DNA from: Thereva unica
Lineage: Eukaryota > Arthropoda > Insecta > Diptera > Therevidae
Length of the DNA: 64,000 bases
Assembly (NCBI GenBank): GCA_949987705.1
Contig: OX465281.1
Coordinates: forward strand, 176,900,516-176,964,515
Direction of reading: 5' to 3'
How positions within the stretch are numbered: the stretch's first letter is position 1; each line of letters begins with the position of its first letter. The notes beneath the pieces are model-generated. The model had not been told where the DNA came from and ran no database searches. It worked only from the letters and a program-made list of their open reading frames with translations. Positions 55,350-64,000 of the stretch are shown here, piece after piece. Both the position numbers and the translations under genes were made by a program.

Positions 55350-55640
55350 AGTCCCCCTCCAATTTTTGAGTCGTCTGCACAATCTGGGTTAAAGCATCTT
55401 CCGCAGATCGGCGAACTGTCATCGATAAGTCGATAACGTCTGCTTAAACCAGTAATTGTGTGAATTTGTGACCGCACATCCAAATCTTGCATAACTTTCT
55501 TCATCATTTGGTTGTAGAGGAGTTAGGCTAAACCCATCCTTGGTATGGGTGTTTCTCACCAAAGTGGTAAACCTAATAATAAGAGTTAACCCTTCTAGCA
55601 CAGAAGGCGCACTTTTCAGTTAAGCATGAAAATCTATATA
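55350..55640 (-). other. Retroelement 3' tail fragment after the LTR
   Basis: Directly after the LTR, AGTCCCCCTCC is again polypurine on the minus strand, and a coding-like frame 55350-55507 ends PDCADDSKIGGG with a stop. It may be the 3' interior of another copy of the element, leaving an LTR between two interiors. Confidence 0.4.
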
Positions 55641-55710
55641 TACATACACATACACACATATATATATATAAATATATATATATGTATATATATATACATA
55701 TATAGAGTTT
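55630..55710. repeat. TA/CA microsatellite
   Basis: Alternating TATATA and CACATA motifs. The adjacent phrase CAGAAGGCGCACTT occurs on both sides (55600 and 55718), a short direct duplication. Confidence 0.85.
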
Positions 55711-55873
55711 CTCTTCTAACGCAGAAGGCGCACTTCCCAGCATGGCTGGGAAATTTTACCACTGCCGTGGCTCAGCTGAGACATGCAAACATAAAATATT
55801 AAAAACATAAAAGTTCAAAAACATTAAACAGAGAAGCATGCAAAACTAATAAGGGAGTGAGGCACGCAGAGAG

Positions 55874-57637
55874 TCACGCCACATTGAGAAGTGTCCTTTT
55901 AAGGACAACTTCACTGGTTAGCAAGCTAAACACACTCCTATTGTTGTTAGTATTTATAAGCATGCGATTAACGGGTTCGAACATGCCATAATTGGTGTTA
56001 GAGGAATTAATGTGCAAGAGAGGTTCACCTCTCAGGTTGTAGTTATTCACTCTAAATGACGCGCGGTTTCTTAAGAAACCAGAGTCCACCTTGTCATTCA
56101 TCAGTCGATGAACGAATATAACGTCAGCGACCTCACGGCGCTTATGGAGGGAGCTTAAGTTGAGCAATTTAAGTCTGTTCTCATAAGGCGGAAGAGCGAG
56201 TGGGTCATCCCACGGGAGGTGGCTGAGTGCAAACCGGACGAACTTCTTTTGAACCGATTCGATTCTACTAACATGGGAGGAGTAGTAAGGAGACCATACC
56301 TGGGAAGCGTAGTCAAGCAAAGGCCTAACCAAGGATACGTACAGGTGTTTAGTGACGAGGGGGTTGTTGAACTCTTTGGACCATCTTTTTATAAATCCCA
56401 GGACTGAATTGCCCTTGGAGGAGATATAATTGATGTGGGTGGAGAAATCCAACTTACTTTCTAACCTAACCCCCAGATCGATTACAGATTCAGTACGGGA
56501 GACCTTGTTGTCAAGGAAAGTATAGTCATAAGTTATAACACCACGTTTCCTACAAAAAGTCATGATCTCGCATTTACTAATATTAAGCACAAGGTTGTTG
56601 TTGGAACACCAAGAATAGAAGGTGTTTAGATCTGCTTGCAGAAGTTTGCAATCCTCTATACTCCTTATGTGGCGATACAGTTTGATGTCATCAGCGTAAA
56701 TAAGGATTTTACAGTGCCTTAGCAGTGTAACAATATCGTCAATCGATAAAATAAAAAGAAGAGGGCCAAGATGACTGCCTTGCGGGACTCCAGAGGACGC
56801 TTCGATATTCTTCGATTTGACTCCGCGGAATAGAACCTGGTAGGTTCTATCGGCTAAGTACGACTGGAACCAATCCACAAGGGCATGCGGAAAGCCTAAT
56901 TTCTTTAGTTTAAGAACTATAATAGAGTGGGAGAGCTTGTCGAAAGCCTTACTAAAATCTGTATAGACACAATCAGTTTGGCAGCCAGTGACAAAGCCTC
57001 TAATTGTGTGTGAAGAGAACTCCAGTAAATTAGTAGTAGTGGAACGGGCTGCAAGAAAACCATGTTGGTTTGTTGAGATAAGCCTCTTGCAGATAGGGGC
57101 GATAGCAGAATAAATAATAGATTCGAAGAGTTTTGGTATAGACGACAATTTCGCAATTGGCCTATAATTAGATATTTCGTTTTTACAGCCTTTCTTATGG
57201 ACAGGTATTATAAAAGAGTTCTTCCATAAGGTTGGGAAGCGCCCTTTATTTAGGGATTTTTGAAATAAACAAAGAAGAGGAGACAGTAGGGCCCCTGCAC
57301 AGGATTTTAGAACAGCTGGAGGGACTCCATCAGGGCCGGACGAAAAATCTTGTGGAAGTTCATTTATATGTTTCGAGATATCATCCCTGGTTATAGACAG
57401 GGAAAAGTTTTGAGCCGTTTGGATTGCATTGATATGTCGAAAATTGTCTTCATCTGGTTGGAATATAGGGGACGAGAAAGATTTGAGGAAGAACGATGCA
57501 AAATTTTCACAAATTTCGGCTGAATTAGAACTAAGGGAGTTCTCGTATTGCATGGTGTAAGGATAATTATCAACTTTTTTCTTTGTGTTGATAAATTGAA
57601 AGAATGCTCTGGGATCACCATACACTTTACCTTCCAT
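55874..57637 (-). CDS. LINE reverse transcriptase (partial ORF2)
   Basis: 587 uninterrupted codons; the frame extends at least ten codons further upstream (LYKEYLRNMEGK), so the first methionine is not the native start. RT motifs in order: SSGPDGVPPAVLKSCAGA, IIPVHKKGCKNEISNYRPIA, QHGFLAARSTTTNLLEF, YTDFSKAFDKLSH, SGVPQGSHLGPLLFIL and catalytic YADDIKLY, then VDLGVRL-like IDLGVRLESKLDFSTH and a C-terminal SLVRPLLDYASQVWSPYY, LDYAS and LKLLNLSSLHKRREVAD. The endonuclease is absent. All key RT residues are present; without the 5' part it is not autonomous. Confidence 0.87.
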   Translation of the reverse strand: MEGKVYGDPRAFFQFINTKKKVDNYPYTMQYENSLSSNSAEICENFASFFLKSFSSPIFQPDEDNFRHINAIQTAQNFSLSITRDDISKHINELPQDFSSGPDGVPPAVLKSCAGALLSPLLCLFQKSLNKGRFPTLWKNSFIIPVHKKGCKNEISNYRPIAKLSSIPKLFESIIYSAIAPICKRLISTNQHGFLAARSTTTNLLEFSSHTIRGFVTGCQTDCVYTDFSKAFDKLSHSIIVLKLKKLGFPHALVDWFQSYLADRTYQVLFRGVKSKNIEASSGVPQGSHLGPLLFILSIDDIVTLLRHCKILIYADDIKLYRHIRSIEDCKLLQADLNTFYSWCSNNNLVLNISKCEIMTFCRKRGVITYDYTFLDNKVSRTESVIDLGVRLESKLDFSTHINYISSKGNSVLGFIKRWSKEFNNPLVTKHLYVSLVRPLLDYASQVWSPYYSSHVSRIESVQKKFVRFALSHLPWDDPLALPPYENRLKLLNLSSLHKRREVADVIFVHRLMNDKVDSGFLRNRASFRVNNYNLRGEPLLHINSSNTNYGMFEPVNRMLINTNNNRSVFSLLTSEVVLKRTLLNVA

Positions 57638-57680
57638 GTTTCTGAGGTACTCTTTATAGAGGGTTTCGGAGAGGTAAAAT
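55874..57680 (-). mobile_element. LINE, 5'-truncated (CR1/jockey side)
   Basis: Open RT-coding region with a defined stop at 55874 and abrupt 5' truncation near 57680, upstream of which the sequence becomes AT-rich and unrelated. It differs from the CR1-like copies at 42069 and 52323. Confidence 0.82.
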
Positions 57681-58079
57681 CACTGTATTTGGCAAATATT
57701 ACGTAAACTATGGGGATAAATATTTATATTTCTGTAAAATTCATTTTATAACTATCTAAACTATAGTTTACAATTTAGAAAATATCTCAATTAAAAACCT
57801 ATATGGTTTCAATAACGTATTTTTAAGGTCTAAAAACAGTCCCCTGGCCGGTCACCAAACCAAAATATTTTCTATTGAGTTCATTAATTGTACTAATATT
57901 CTAAAAACAAATAACTTATATAACACAATTTAATCAATATGAAATAAATATGCTACATATTAGATTCTAATATTAATTTATTTAAACTATTTTTTGATTA
58001 TGTGTTTATTTTAACGTCTGCGTTCTCCAAACTTATGTATCGTTTTTTGACCGGGTTTTATAAAGCAGACTCTCCAATT
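57681..58079. other. No gene recognised
   Basis: Strongly AT-rich flank between the LINE and the Transib-like element. Confidence 0.5.
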
Positions 58080-59495
58080 CACAGTGGGGCCAAATCGAAA
58101 AAACCCGGACAAAAGTCCAAAAAATGAAAGTATCTGATGGGGATTTCTGTTCTTAGAATTGACTAAAGCAGTCCCTAGTGGATTTAAATTCACTCATAAT
58201 AGGACCGCAACTCTACTACAGCCGCGTAGATGACTGTTGAAAGATACCGTTCGTGGGAACCGTCAGTTGTACATTTAAAACTGAGAAAGGCAGGCGCGTG
58301 ATTAAATACACCGCAATCTTTTAGTATACAATATATTCCACTGAAATAAAATGGAATCAACTGCTACAAGTAAGTAAAATATTATAACCATTTATTGAAT
58401 TATGTTGTCTTAAGTGAAAATTTTTGTGAAATCATTAGTTCATGTGATTTTCAAACTAAAAAATTAAAAAAAAATGAGCTTTCGAAGTAAAAAAGTAAAA
58501 TGTTCCACATTGTTCCGCCTTCAAATCTATTACAGGTTCTAGATTAATGTATTACCAATGAAATATCCAAAATTCAGCTGCACATTTTTGCACGAATAGT
58601 TTTAATTGAATTTTTCGTGGAAATGTATGCGTCGCTGGGGTATACTAGACTGCATAAAAGCCCTTAAAAACAAACATCTCTCTCTCTCTTTCTTTCTTTT
58701 CCTCTCTTCACACTTCCCTCTTCCTGTTTATCTCTTTCTGCCCTTCTTTCTCTTTTCCTATCACATTTCACTCTCTCTTAACATTGTCTTTTAGATTTCG
58801 ATGAGCCGAATAGAAACGGGTTAAATAGAAAAGAAATATTTGAAAATTTAAAAAATAATTTGAATGCACCCGCTGCAGATATATATTACAATATCGAGAA
58901 AGTCATGTTAGAGAAAATGCATCCCGTACGATTCACTGTCACAGATAAATATAAAGGAGTTTTAAGGACATTGCTCACTAAAATGAAAATTAGGTACCTA
59001 CAATGAATGTCAACGTATAGAAAGAAGATTTTATGTGACCAATGAGGAATGGTTGAAGGTATTTATCAAAAAAAAAAAAATTATATGCATCTTATATATT
59101 ATACCATCCTTGCCCCAAAACAAAAAAAATATATAGATAATATTTTTCATAATAGCAGAAATTTTATAAATTGAAGATATAATGTGTTAACTAAAAACCT
59201 GTTAACTATTTCAATAAACTACTTTAACTGTTTTTTGCTTTCAATAAAAAATGAATTTCGCAGTCTTACCAATAAAGCTAAAAACGGCCATATACCAATC
59301 TTGGGCAGAATCTACATACATTTGAAAAACCTTGTCCGCCATATTGGATCCGCCATCTTGAATTTTGCAATTCTGAGTTCAGATTCGTAATCAGCGACCC
59401 CGAAAACCCCCGAGTCATCAATTTGAAGACGATTGAAGACGATTATTTACCTTTTCGGAATTTCGTCCGGGTTTTTTCGATTTGGCCCCACTGTG
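58080..59495. mobile_element. Transib-like element with CACAGTG ends
   Basis: Both ends read CACAGTGGGGCCAAATCGAA inward, followed by AAAACCCGGAC. CAATT flanks each end (58075-58079, 59496-59500), a 5-bp duplication as generated by Transib/RAG-type transposases; Transib termini start with a CAC(A/T).TG heptamer. The 1.4-kb interior has no recognised transposase but includes a spliced-looking coding remnant. It inserted next to the 3' end of the Penelope-like element. Confidence 0.72.
58351..59006 (+). pseudogene. Two-exon coding remnant in the Transib-like element
   Basis: A short exon starts ATG (58351) and ends at 58369 before GTAAGT; a polypyrimidine stretch (58675-58790, rich in CTCT and TTTC) leads to TTTTAG at 58789-58794. 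Joining in phase gives an open frame through FDEPNRNGLNRKEIFENLKN, AADIYYNIEKVMLEKMHP and VRFTVTDKYKGVLRTLL to a stop at 59004. One base off, YNECQRIERRFYVTNEEWLK continues to 59057, before another GT, so a frameshift probably lies near 59000. I do not recognise the protein; it could be an N-terminal part of a transposon protein or a captured host exon. Confidence 0.45.
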
Positions 59496-59500
59496 CAATT

Positions 59501-59770
59501 GTGTCAAAACTTTCTAATTACAAATAAAAGTTGACGTTTCGATCCTTTGGTTTAGGACCTTCTTCAGAACTACAAAAAGAACAATATCATCATTACAATC
59601 ATCGAGACAAATTAAACAATTCAGAATACTAATAGCAAACAACAAAAACATTGGACTAACCTATTCGTATTGGATTTTACATTTTGCCATTTTTGAAATA
59701 TCTCTTTTGAATTTATATGCCCCAAGATCTAATATTTTGGGACAATCCCACTTAATGTCATGATTATTGT
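59501..59770 (-). repeat. Penelope terminal repeat, left copy
   Basis: Contains the GACGTTTCGATCCTTTGG and CTTCTTCAGAAC phrases on the plus strand; inverted partner at 63150-63720. Parts of it encode the end of the endonuclease ORF (KILDLGAYKFKRDISKMA). Confidence 0.85.
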
Positions 59771-60045
59771 TTAGCCTATGAAAAGTAATCGAGTTTTACC
59801 TGTCTGGATCTTGATTTATGTTAGCTCTATGTTCTTTCAACCTTGTTTCCAAGGCTTTTTTTGTTTGTCCAATGTACATGGAATCACAATCCTCACAATC
59901 AATTCTATAAATGACATTGTGTTGTCTAAACATGGAAAGTTTATCTTTTCCTTTTTTGACTATTGAATCCAATTTGTTATTATTTTTGAAGATTGTTTCA
60001 GTTTGAAATTCTTTGAGAACATTTGAAAGTGGTTTTGAAGTTAAA
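59745..60045 (-). pseudogene. Penelope GIY-YIG endonuclease
   Basis: The minus strand reads SMFRQHNVIYRIDCEDCD, then SMYIGQTKKALETRLKEHRA, the zinc-finger-linked GIY-YIG pattern of Penelope endonucleases (Y.I.C..C, YIGQT, R, H). A stop follows near 59795 (after QDPDR), and readable codons continue to LNNNHDIKWDCPKILDLGAY. The endonuclease nicks target DNA to prime reverse transcription. Confidence 0.82.
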
Positions 60046-60055
60046 GAGTAAAAAA

Positions 60056-60765
60056 AAAAGAAAAAAATTTTTTTAAGAAACTCTTTTCTTTACCTTAATA
60101 TATTGATCAGTTGTGAACACAAAATTAATATAAATACTAAAAAAATCGACTAAAAGGTAAAAAATAAGAAGATTTTAAACAATATAAACTTTTAAATCAA
60201 AATGGAAAAAATCTCACACATTCCTTAAAGAAAAGCGTGGGGCGCCCATACCAACCTGAACTTAAAAAAACATGACTGCCATGAGTACATTTTAACATTT
60301 CAGACAGCTACGAATTTTCACTAATTGAGCATTTTGTTTCATAAAAGCGCACCCCACGCTTTTCTTTAAGGAATGTGTGAGATTTTTTCCATTTTGATTT
60401 AAAAGTTTATATTATTTAAAATCTTCTTATTTTTTACCTTTTAGTCGATTTTTTTAGTATTTATATTAATTTTGTGTTCACAACAGATCAATATATTAAG
60501 GTAAAGAAAAGAGTTTCTTAAAAATTTTTTTTTCTTTTTTTATTTAAGTTCAGGTTGGTATGGGCGCCCCACGCTTTTCTTTAAGGAATGTGTGAGATTT
60601 TTTCAATTTTGATTTAAAAGTTTATATTGTTTAAAATCTTCTTATTTTTTACCTTTTAGTCGATTTTTTTAGTATTTATATTAATTTTGTGTTCACAACT
60701 GATCAATATATTAAGGTAAAGAAAAGAGTTTCTTAAAAATTTTTTTTTCTTTTTTTTTATTTTTT
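60056..60765. repeat. Foldback cluster: one inverted and one direct copy of a ~220-bp unit
   Basis: Unit A (60056-60268) is the reverse complement of unit C (60544-60765); unit B (60352-60541) repeats most of C in the same direction. Shared phrases include CCCCACGCTTTTCTTTAAGG and TAGTATTTATATTAATTTTG. The loop between A and B is ~83 bases. No coding capacity. Confidence 0.9.
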
Positions 60766-61080
60766 ACTTTTTAGTAACGAATAGCGTTAATTAATACATT
60801 ACAATTTCCAAACTTTTAATTAGATTATCATGTTAAATAAGGAAACTTTTTTACATGTTTTGTATTTGTTTCTTTACAACAGTTCTCAAGTGCAGCCCAA
60901 AAATGCCCAATTTGATGACCCCTCAAAAATCTAATAGCGCTCTACGTTTTTTTTTTACATTTTGAAAGGTAGTGTGCTCGCGTATACTGGCTGGAGCAAT
61001 AAAAACTAAAAACTGGAAACATATTTTTTTGCATCTTTTTAAATCATATTTTTATTTGCTATTGGTAGCTATGTTATGTC
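60766..61080. other. No gene recognised
   Basis: AT-rich, part of the insertion separating the two Penelope halves. Confidence 0.45.
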
Positions 61081-61500
61081 TTCCGCCATTTTTTAGTGAA
61101 CGCCATATTTGATTTACTTTACAGTTTACTTTCTTACTCACTTTAATACACTTTCATTTGATATCCATACCGAGAGCATAAAAGGGTAAACCGTCATTTT
61201 GTGTTGGCCGCCATTTTGAATTGAAATGACGGGACACAGACAACAGTATTCTAATTGTCACTCCCTTCCATTTGATACCCATGCCGAGCGCGTTGTAAAG
61301 AAAAATTGATCTTCTGTTTTGTGTTGGCCGCCACTTTTATGCCGCCATTTTTCTACCGCCATTTTGAATTTAGGATGACGCTAATTGTATTCAACTTGTT
61401 AATACCTTTCATTTGATACCCATATCGAACGAGTGGCTTGTAAAGAAAAATGTAATCCATCATATTTTTTTGGCCGCCATTTTTAATTTGGAACTATCAT
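61081..61500. repeat. Diverged ~120-bp tandem repeats
   Basis: Three degenerate units share TTTCATTTGATA(T/C)CCAT and, further on, GTTGGCCGCCATTTTGAATT-like phrases, starting near 61150, 61268 and 61408. The repeated GGCCGCCATTTT motif also occurs singly elsewhere (59338-59356, 17130). Confidence 0.65.
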
Positions 61501-61881
61501 TTTCGTGTGTTTTCGTCGGAAATACACATGTCTGTTAATTTTTACCAATTTTTATTGAAGGGAAGTGAATTTTAAGACTCTACATTGAGTAGAACGAATA
61601 ATTCCAAGCATTTTTTATTAAAAATCGTTTTTTGTTGCTCAACAACAAAATCAACAACAAAAAATGTAACAAAATATCATATTCGTGTATTGTCATCGGG
61701 AATATGTATGCCTGCAAAGTTTCATCCATTTGCATTGAGTAAAAGGCGGTTAAACTAACGTTACAAGATTTGATGCTCCGAAGTGAAAGTAAAGAAAAGA
61801 GTTTAAAAAGGTAAAGCAATGAAATTTTTTCTATCTTGATCATTCTGATTATTATTGTTATTGTGGTTGTGAGAAAGATGT

Positions 61882-62715
61882 CTAATTCTTTTTGATATTT
61901 TGTAATACATATATAAATTTGATTGGGTAGTGATTTAGTAAAACGATATTCCTGACGATGTTTAAGTTTACAGAGTGGAAACGCGGATCTGATAATAAGA
62001 TGGCTTTATCAACTAGTAAGTTGTAGACAATTGCTATCTTCTGGCTCATCGGGTTGTTGGACTTGAATTGTAGTAGTCTACCAGAGTAGGTAGGTTTTCG
62101 ATACCAATTTGTGCTAATTTTGCCATCCTCCAATGTTACCTCTGTATCCAGGAAGCTGATCTTCTCATCTTTGGATCTCTCGTAAGTGAACTTCAGTTTG
62201 TGATGATAGTTGTTGAACACCTTAACTATGTCATCTATTTTGTTTGTAGGAGCTATGCAGAAGATATCATCAACATATCTGCAATAGAACACTGGTTGAA
62301 AATCCAAACGTTGAAGACATGTCTCTTCTAGTCGGTTCATCACAAATTCAGCAAAGGTTGGAGAAATAGGAGATCCCATGGGGGTGCCGTCTATTTGTTG
62401 GTAGATTTTTCCATCGAATTGGAAAAATTTTACCAGGTTGATAGCACACACAATCTCATTCCAAGGGATGTTACAGTGAGGTTCAATGGTGGGCCATTTC
62501 TTCTCAAAGCTATCCAAAATGAGATCAATGGGAATGCTGGTGAACAAAGGCGATACATCCCGAGAGATCATTTCATGGTTTGGTGGTACATGTAGGCGTT
62601 TCACTTTTTCCACGAATTCCAAGCTGTTCTTCACCGAGTATCTGTTATCACTCAGACCTCTCGAGAGAATTCGTTGTAAATGGCCTGCCAGGTTGTGAAG
62701 GGGGCTGCCAATGGA
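61882..62715 (-). pseudogene. Penelope reverse transcriptase, main part
   Basis: From FRIIVSSIGSPLHNLAGHL (upstream, shifted frame near 62690-62735) the frame 61882-62634 carries RDVSPLFTSIPIDLI, IDGTPMGSPISPTFAEFVMN and the catalytic YVDD (YCRYVDDIFCIAP), then ISFLDTEVTLEDGKI and NWYRKPTYSG. These are characteristic Penelope RT motifs (the TPMGSPISP block and SFLD). The frame ends with a stop at 61882 after LNHYPIKF, where sequence unrelated to Penelope begins; the endonuclease resumes at 60045. All catalytic aspartates are present. Confidence 0.87.
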
Positions 62716-62720
62716 CGATA

Positions 62721-63116
62721 CTATAATCCTGAAAGGGTTATCAGGTTTATCTTAGGAAATGCATACGCTCGAGCTAAGTTGGCTGATGTCAGGAACAATT
62801 TGTAGAACTGAAGTTTATCCATGTGTCCATCATCTCTCCATCGGTATACCAAAGCCTTGGGAACGGCTATGGCTTGTTGGAGTGGGTTTTTGGTTAAAGG
62901 TTGATATGTACTTGTGTCCATGAGGAGGCTGTTGACTTTGTTAGTGTAGTCTGATTTTTCAAGAGCGACAGTGACGTTACCCTTATCGGCAATCGTAAAC
63001 ATAATGTCCGGATTATCCTTCATGTAGGTTTTCGTGTCTGCCAAGTTCTCCTCCAGTTCACTATGGAAATGGTGTTTGTGCCTCATCTGTTGTTGTTTCC
63101 TCATGCAAGTGCTCAC
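62721..63116 (-). pseudogene. Penelope polyprotein N-terminal part
   Basis: Reads KTYMKDNPDIMFTIADKGNV, TVALEKSDYTNKVNSLL and YAFPKINL, the N-terminal region preceding RT in Penelope elements. A frame change near 62735 separates it from the RT part. The upstream end merges with the inverted terminal repeat near 63150. Confidence 0.8.
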
Positions 63117-63149
63117 TACGTTGGTAACTTGTTGTCGTATGTGAATACG

Positions 63150-63720
63150 TTGTTCAGTTGGGATAGTCCCAAAATATTAGATCTTGAGGCATATAAATTC
63201 AAAAGAGACATTTCAGAAATGGTACATATTAAATTAATAAAACCATCTTGAATGTACAATGTGAAACTGATAAACTCAGTGATATTTACAATTCGATATT
63301 ATAAAAAACTTCATGTAACGACACTTTCAACAAGTTGTTAAATAATTTTTGTAAAATTAATTTTATAATTTTCTTTGAAGATTTTAGTACTGAATGTAAA
63401 TTGATATGTCAGCACTGTCGATACCATCACACTATTTCAATCACGAATGTGCATCTAATTTAGTTTTTTTGTCTAAATATGTTTTGATTTTTCATCGAGA
63501 CGTCAAATTAGCCATCGAAACGTCAAATTAGCTTATCTTGTTATCCAATACGAATAGGTTAGTCCAATGTTTTTGTTGTTTGCTATTAGTATTCTGAATT
63601 GTTTAATTTGTCTCGATGATTGTAATGATGATATTGTTCTTTTTGTAGTTCTGAAGAAGGTCCTAAACCAAAGGACCGAAACGTCAACTTTTATTTGTAA
63701 TTAAAAAGTTTTGACACAAT
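63150..63720 (+). repeat. Penelope terminal repeat, right copy (inverted)
   Basis: 63150-63230 and 63535-63720 match the left copy in reverse complement. The ~300 bases between (63231-63534) are absent from the left copy; a near-duplicate phrase, CGTCAAATTAGCC and CGTCAAATTAGCT, lies at its end. Confidence 0.82.
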
Positions 63721-64000
63721 TGTGTAATAACTAACTGTCTTGAGATCATTTGGTTGCGCCTAAGGCACGAAGAAAAGGGGAAGGGGAACGAATTCTCGCG
63801 TGCTAGGGGTGCGTTAGTGGTGGTCCAGTTTATTTCAAGGGCTGAACGAGAGGGTGGGGTGAAGGTGGCTATGGTCATTTCTCGTCAACTGACGAAGGGT
63901 CACAGGGGGTCGAGGATGGCCTAAGGGGTACTTACCTCTGGCGGAGACATCTTCCTACACCTGGAACCCATACTTACATCGCGCTTACGCGCAAGGCATC
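63721..64000. other. GC-richer end of window, unassigned
   Basis: Composition changes from AT-rich to mixed, with GGGG-rich phrases, suggesting the start of a different element or host sequence. No ORF with a recognisable domain before the window ends. Confidence 0.4.

Larger units (their letters stand above)
59501..63720 (-). mobile_element. Penelope-like element, interrupted
   Basis: RT and GIY-YIG endonuclease parts are on the minus strand. The 3' terminal segment (59501-59770) reappears in opposite orientation at the far end (63150-63230 and 63535-63720), including GAAGAAGGTCCTAAACCAAA, a terminal arrangement known for Penelope elements. About 1.8 kb of unrelated sequence (60046-61870) separates RT from endonuclease. 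Frameshifts and stops inactivate it. Confidence 0.85.

Noticed and set aside
55630..55710. Possible promoter because of repeated TATATA
   Set aside because: A simple microsatellite with no associated gene start.
1..64000. CRISPR array or bacterial-type operon
   Set aside because: No regularly spaced identical repeats with unique spacers; the content is eukaryotic retroelements throughout.

Overview
This 64 kb window looks like transposon-dense, AT-rich insect DNA, most likely from a fly or a related arthropod. The basis is the mixture of families: BEL/Pao, a Kabuki/CsRn1-type Gypsy, several jockey-, LOA- and CR1-like LINEs, Penelope, Helitron/Helentron relatives, a Transib-like element, tRNA-derived SINEs and TA-flanked MITEs. 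I found no intact single-copy host gene, rRNA gene, functional tRNA gene or CRISPR array. Essentially every coding stretch is a mobile-element gene or its remains, mostly on the minus strand. Species cannot be named from the sequence alone.

Layout. 0.6-7.8 kb: a structurally complete BEL/Pao element (two LTRs, tRNA-Tyr primer site, polypurine tract, 5-bp target duplication) whose polyprotein has lost most of RT, RNase H and the start of integrase by an in-frame deletion. 7.9-13.6 kb: mostly non-coding, with a strong hairpin and a tiny LINE 3' end. 13.9-26.8 kb: a three-level nest. A jockey-like LINE is split by a TA-flanked element with ~0.8 kb terminal inverted repeats, and that element is split by a degenerate Gypsy (4-bp target duplication). 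The LINE has an extra upstream ORF with a LEM-like domain, overlapping the main ORF1 by ATGA. 27.2-28.1 kb: Helitron helicase remnant and a SINE. 28.7-30.5 kb: a truncated LINE. 31.3-37.0 kb: two long inverted arms enclosing a LINE and a second SINE of the same family. 38.2-48.0 kb: a Helentron-like element containing a plus-strand LOA-like LINE (14-bp duplication), itself interrupted by a minus-strand CR1-like LINE. 49.8-51.9 kb: two TA-flanked inverted-repeat elements. 52.0-55.6 kb: a second, deleted Gypsy carrying another copy of the CR1-like LINE and a Helentron-like insertion in its LTR. 55.9-57.7 kb: another LINE. 58.1-59.5 kb: a Transib-like element with RAG-signal-like ends and a spliced coding remnant. 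59.5-63.7 kb: a Penelope-like element with inverted terminal copies, invaded by a foldback sequence.

The elements mostly do not work together as a pathway; they record successive insertions whose order can be read from nesting. Two relationships may be functional: the SINEs share a 3' tail with the CR1-like LINEs, suggesting trans-mobilisation, and the LEM-containing ORF may be translationally coupled to its LINE's ORF1.
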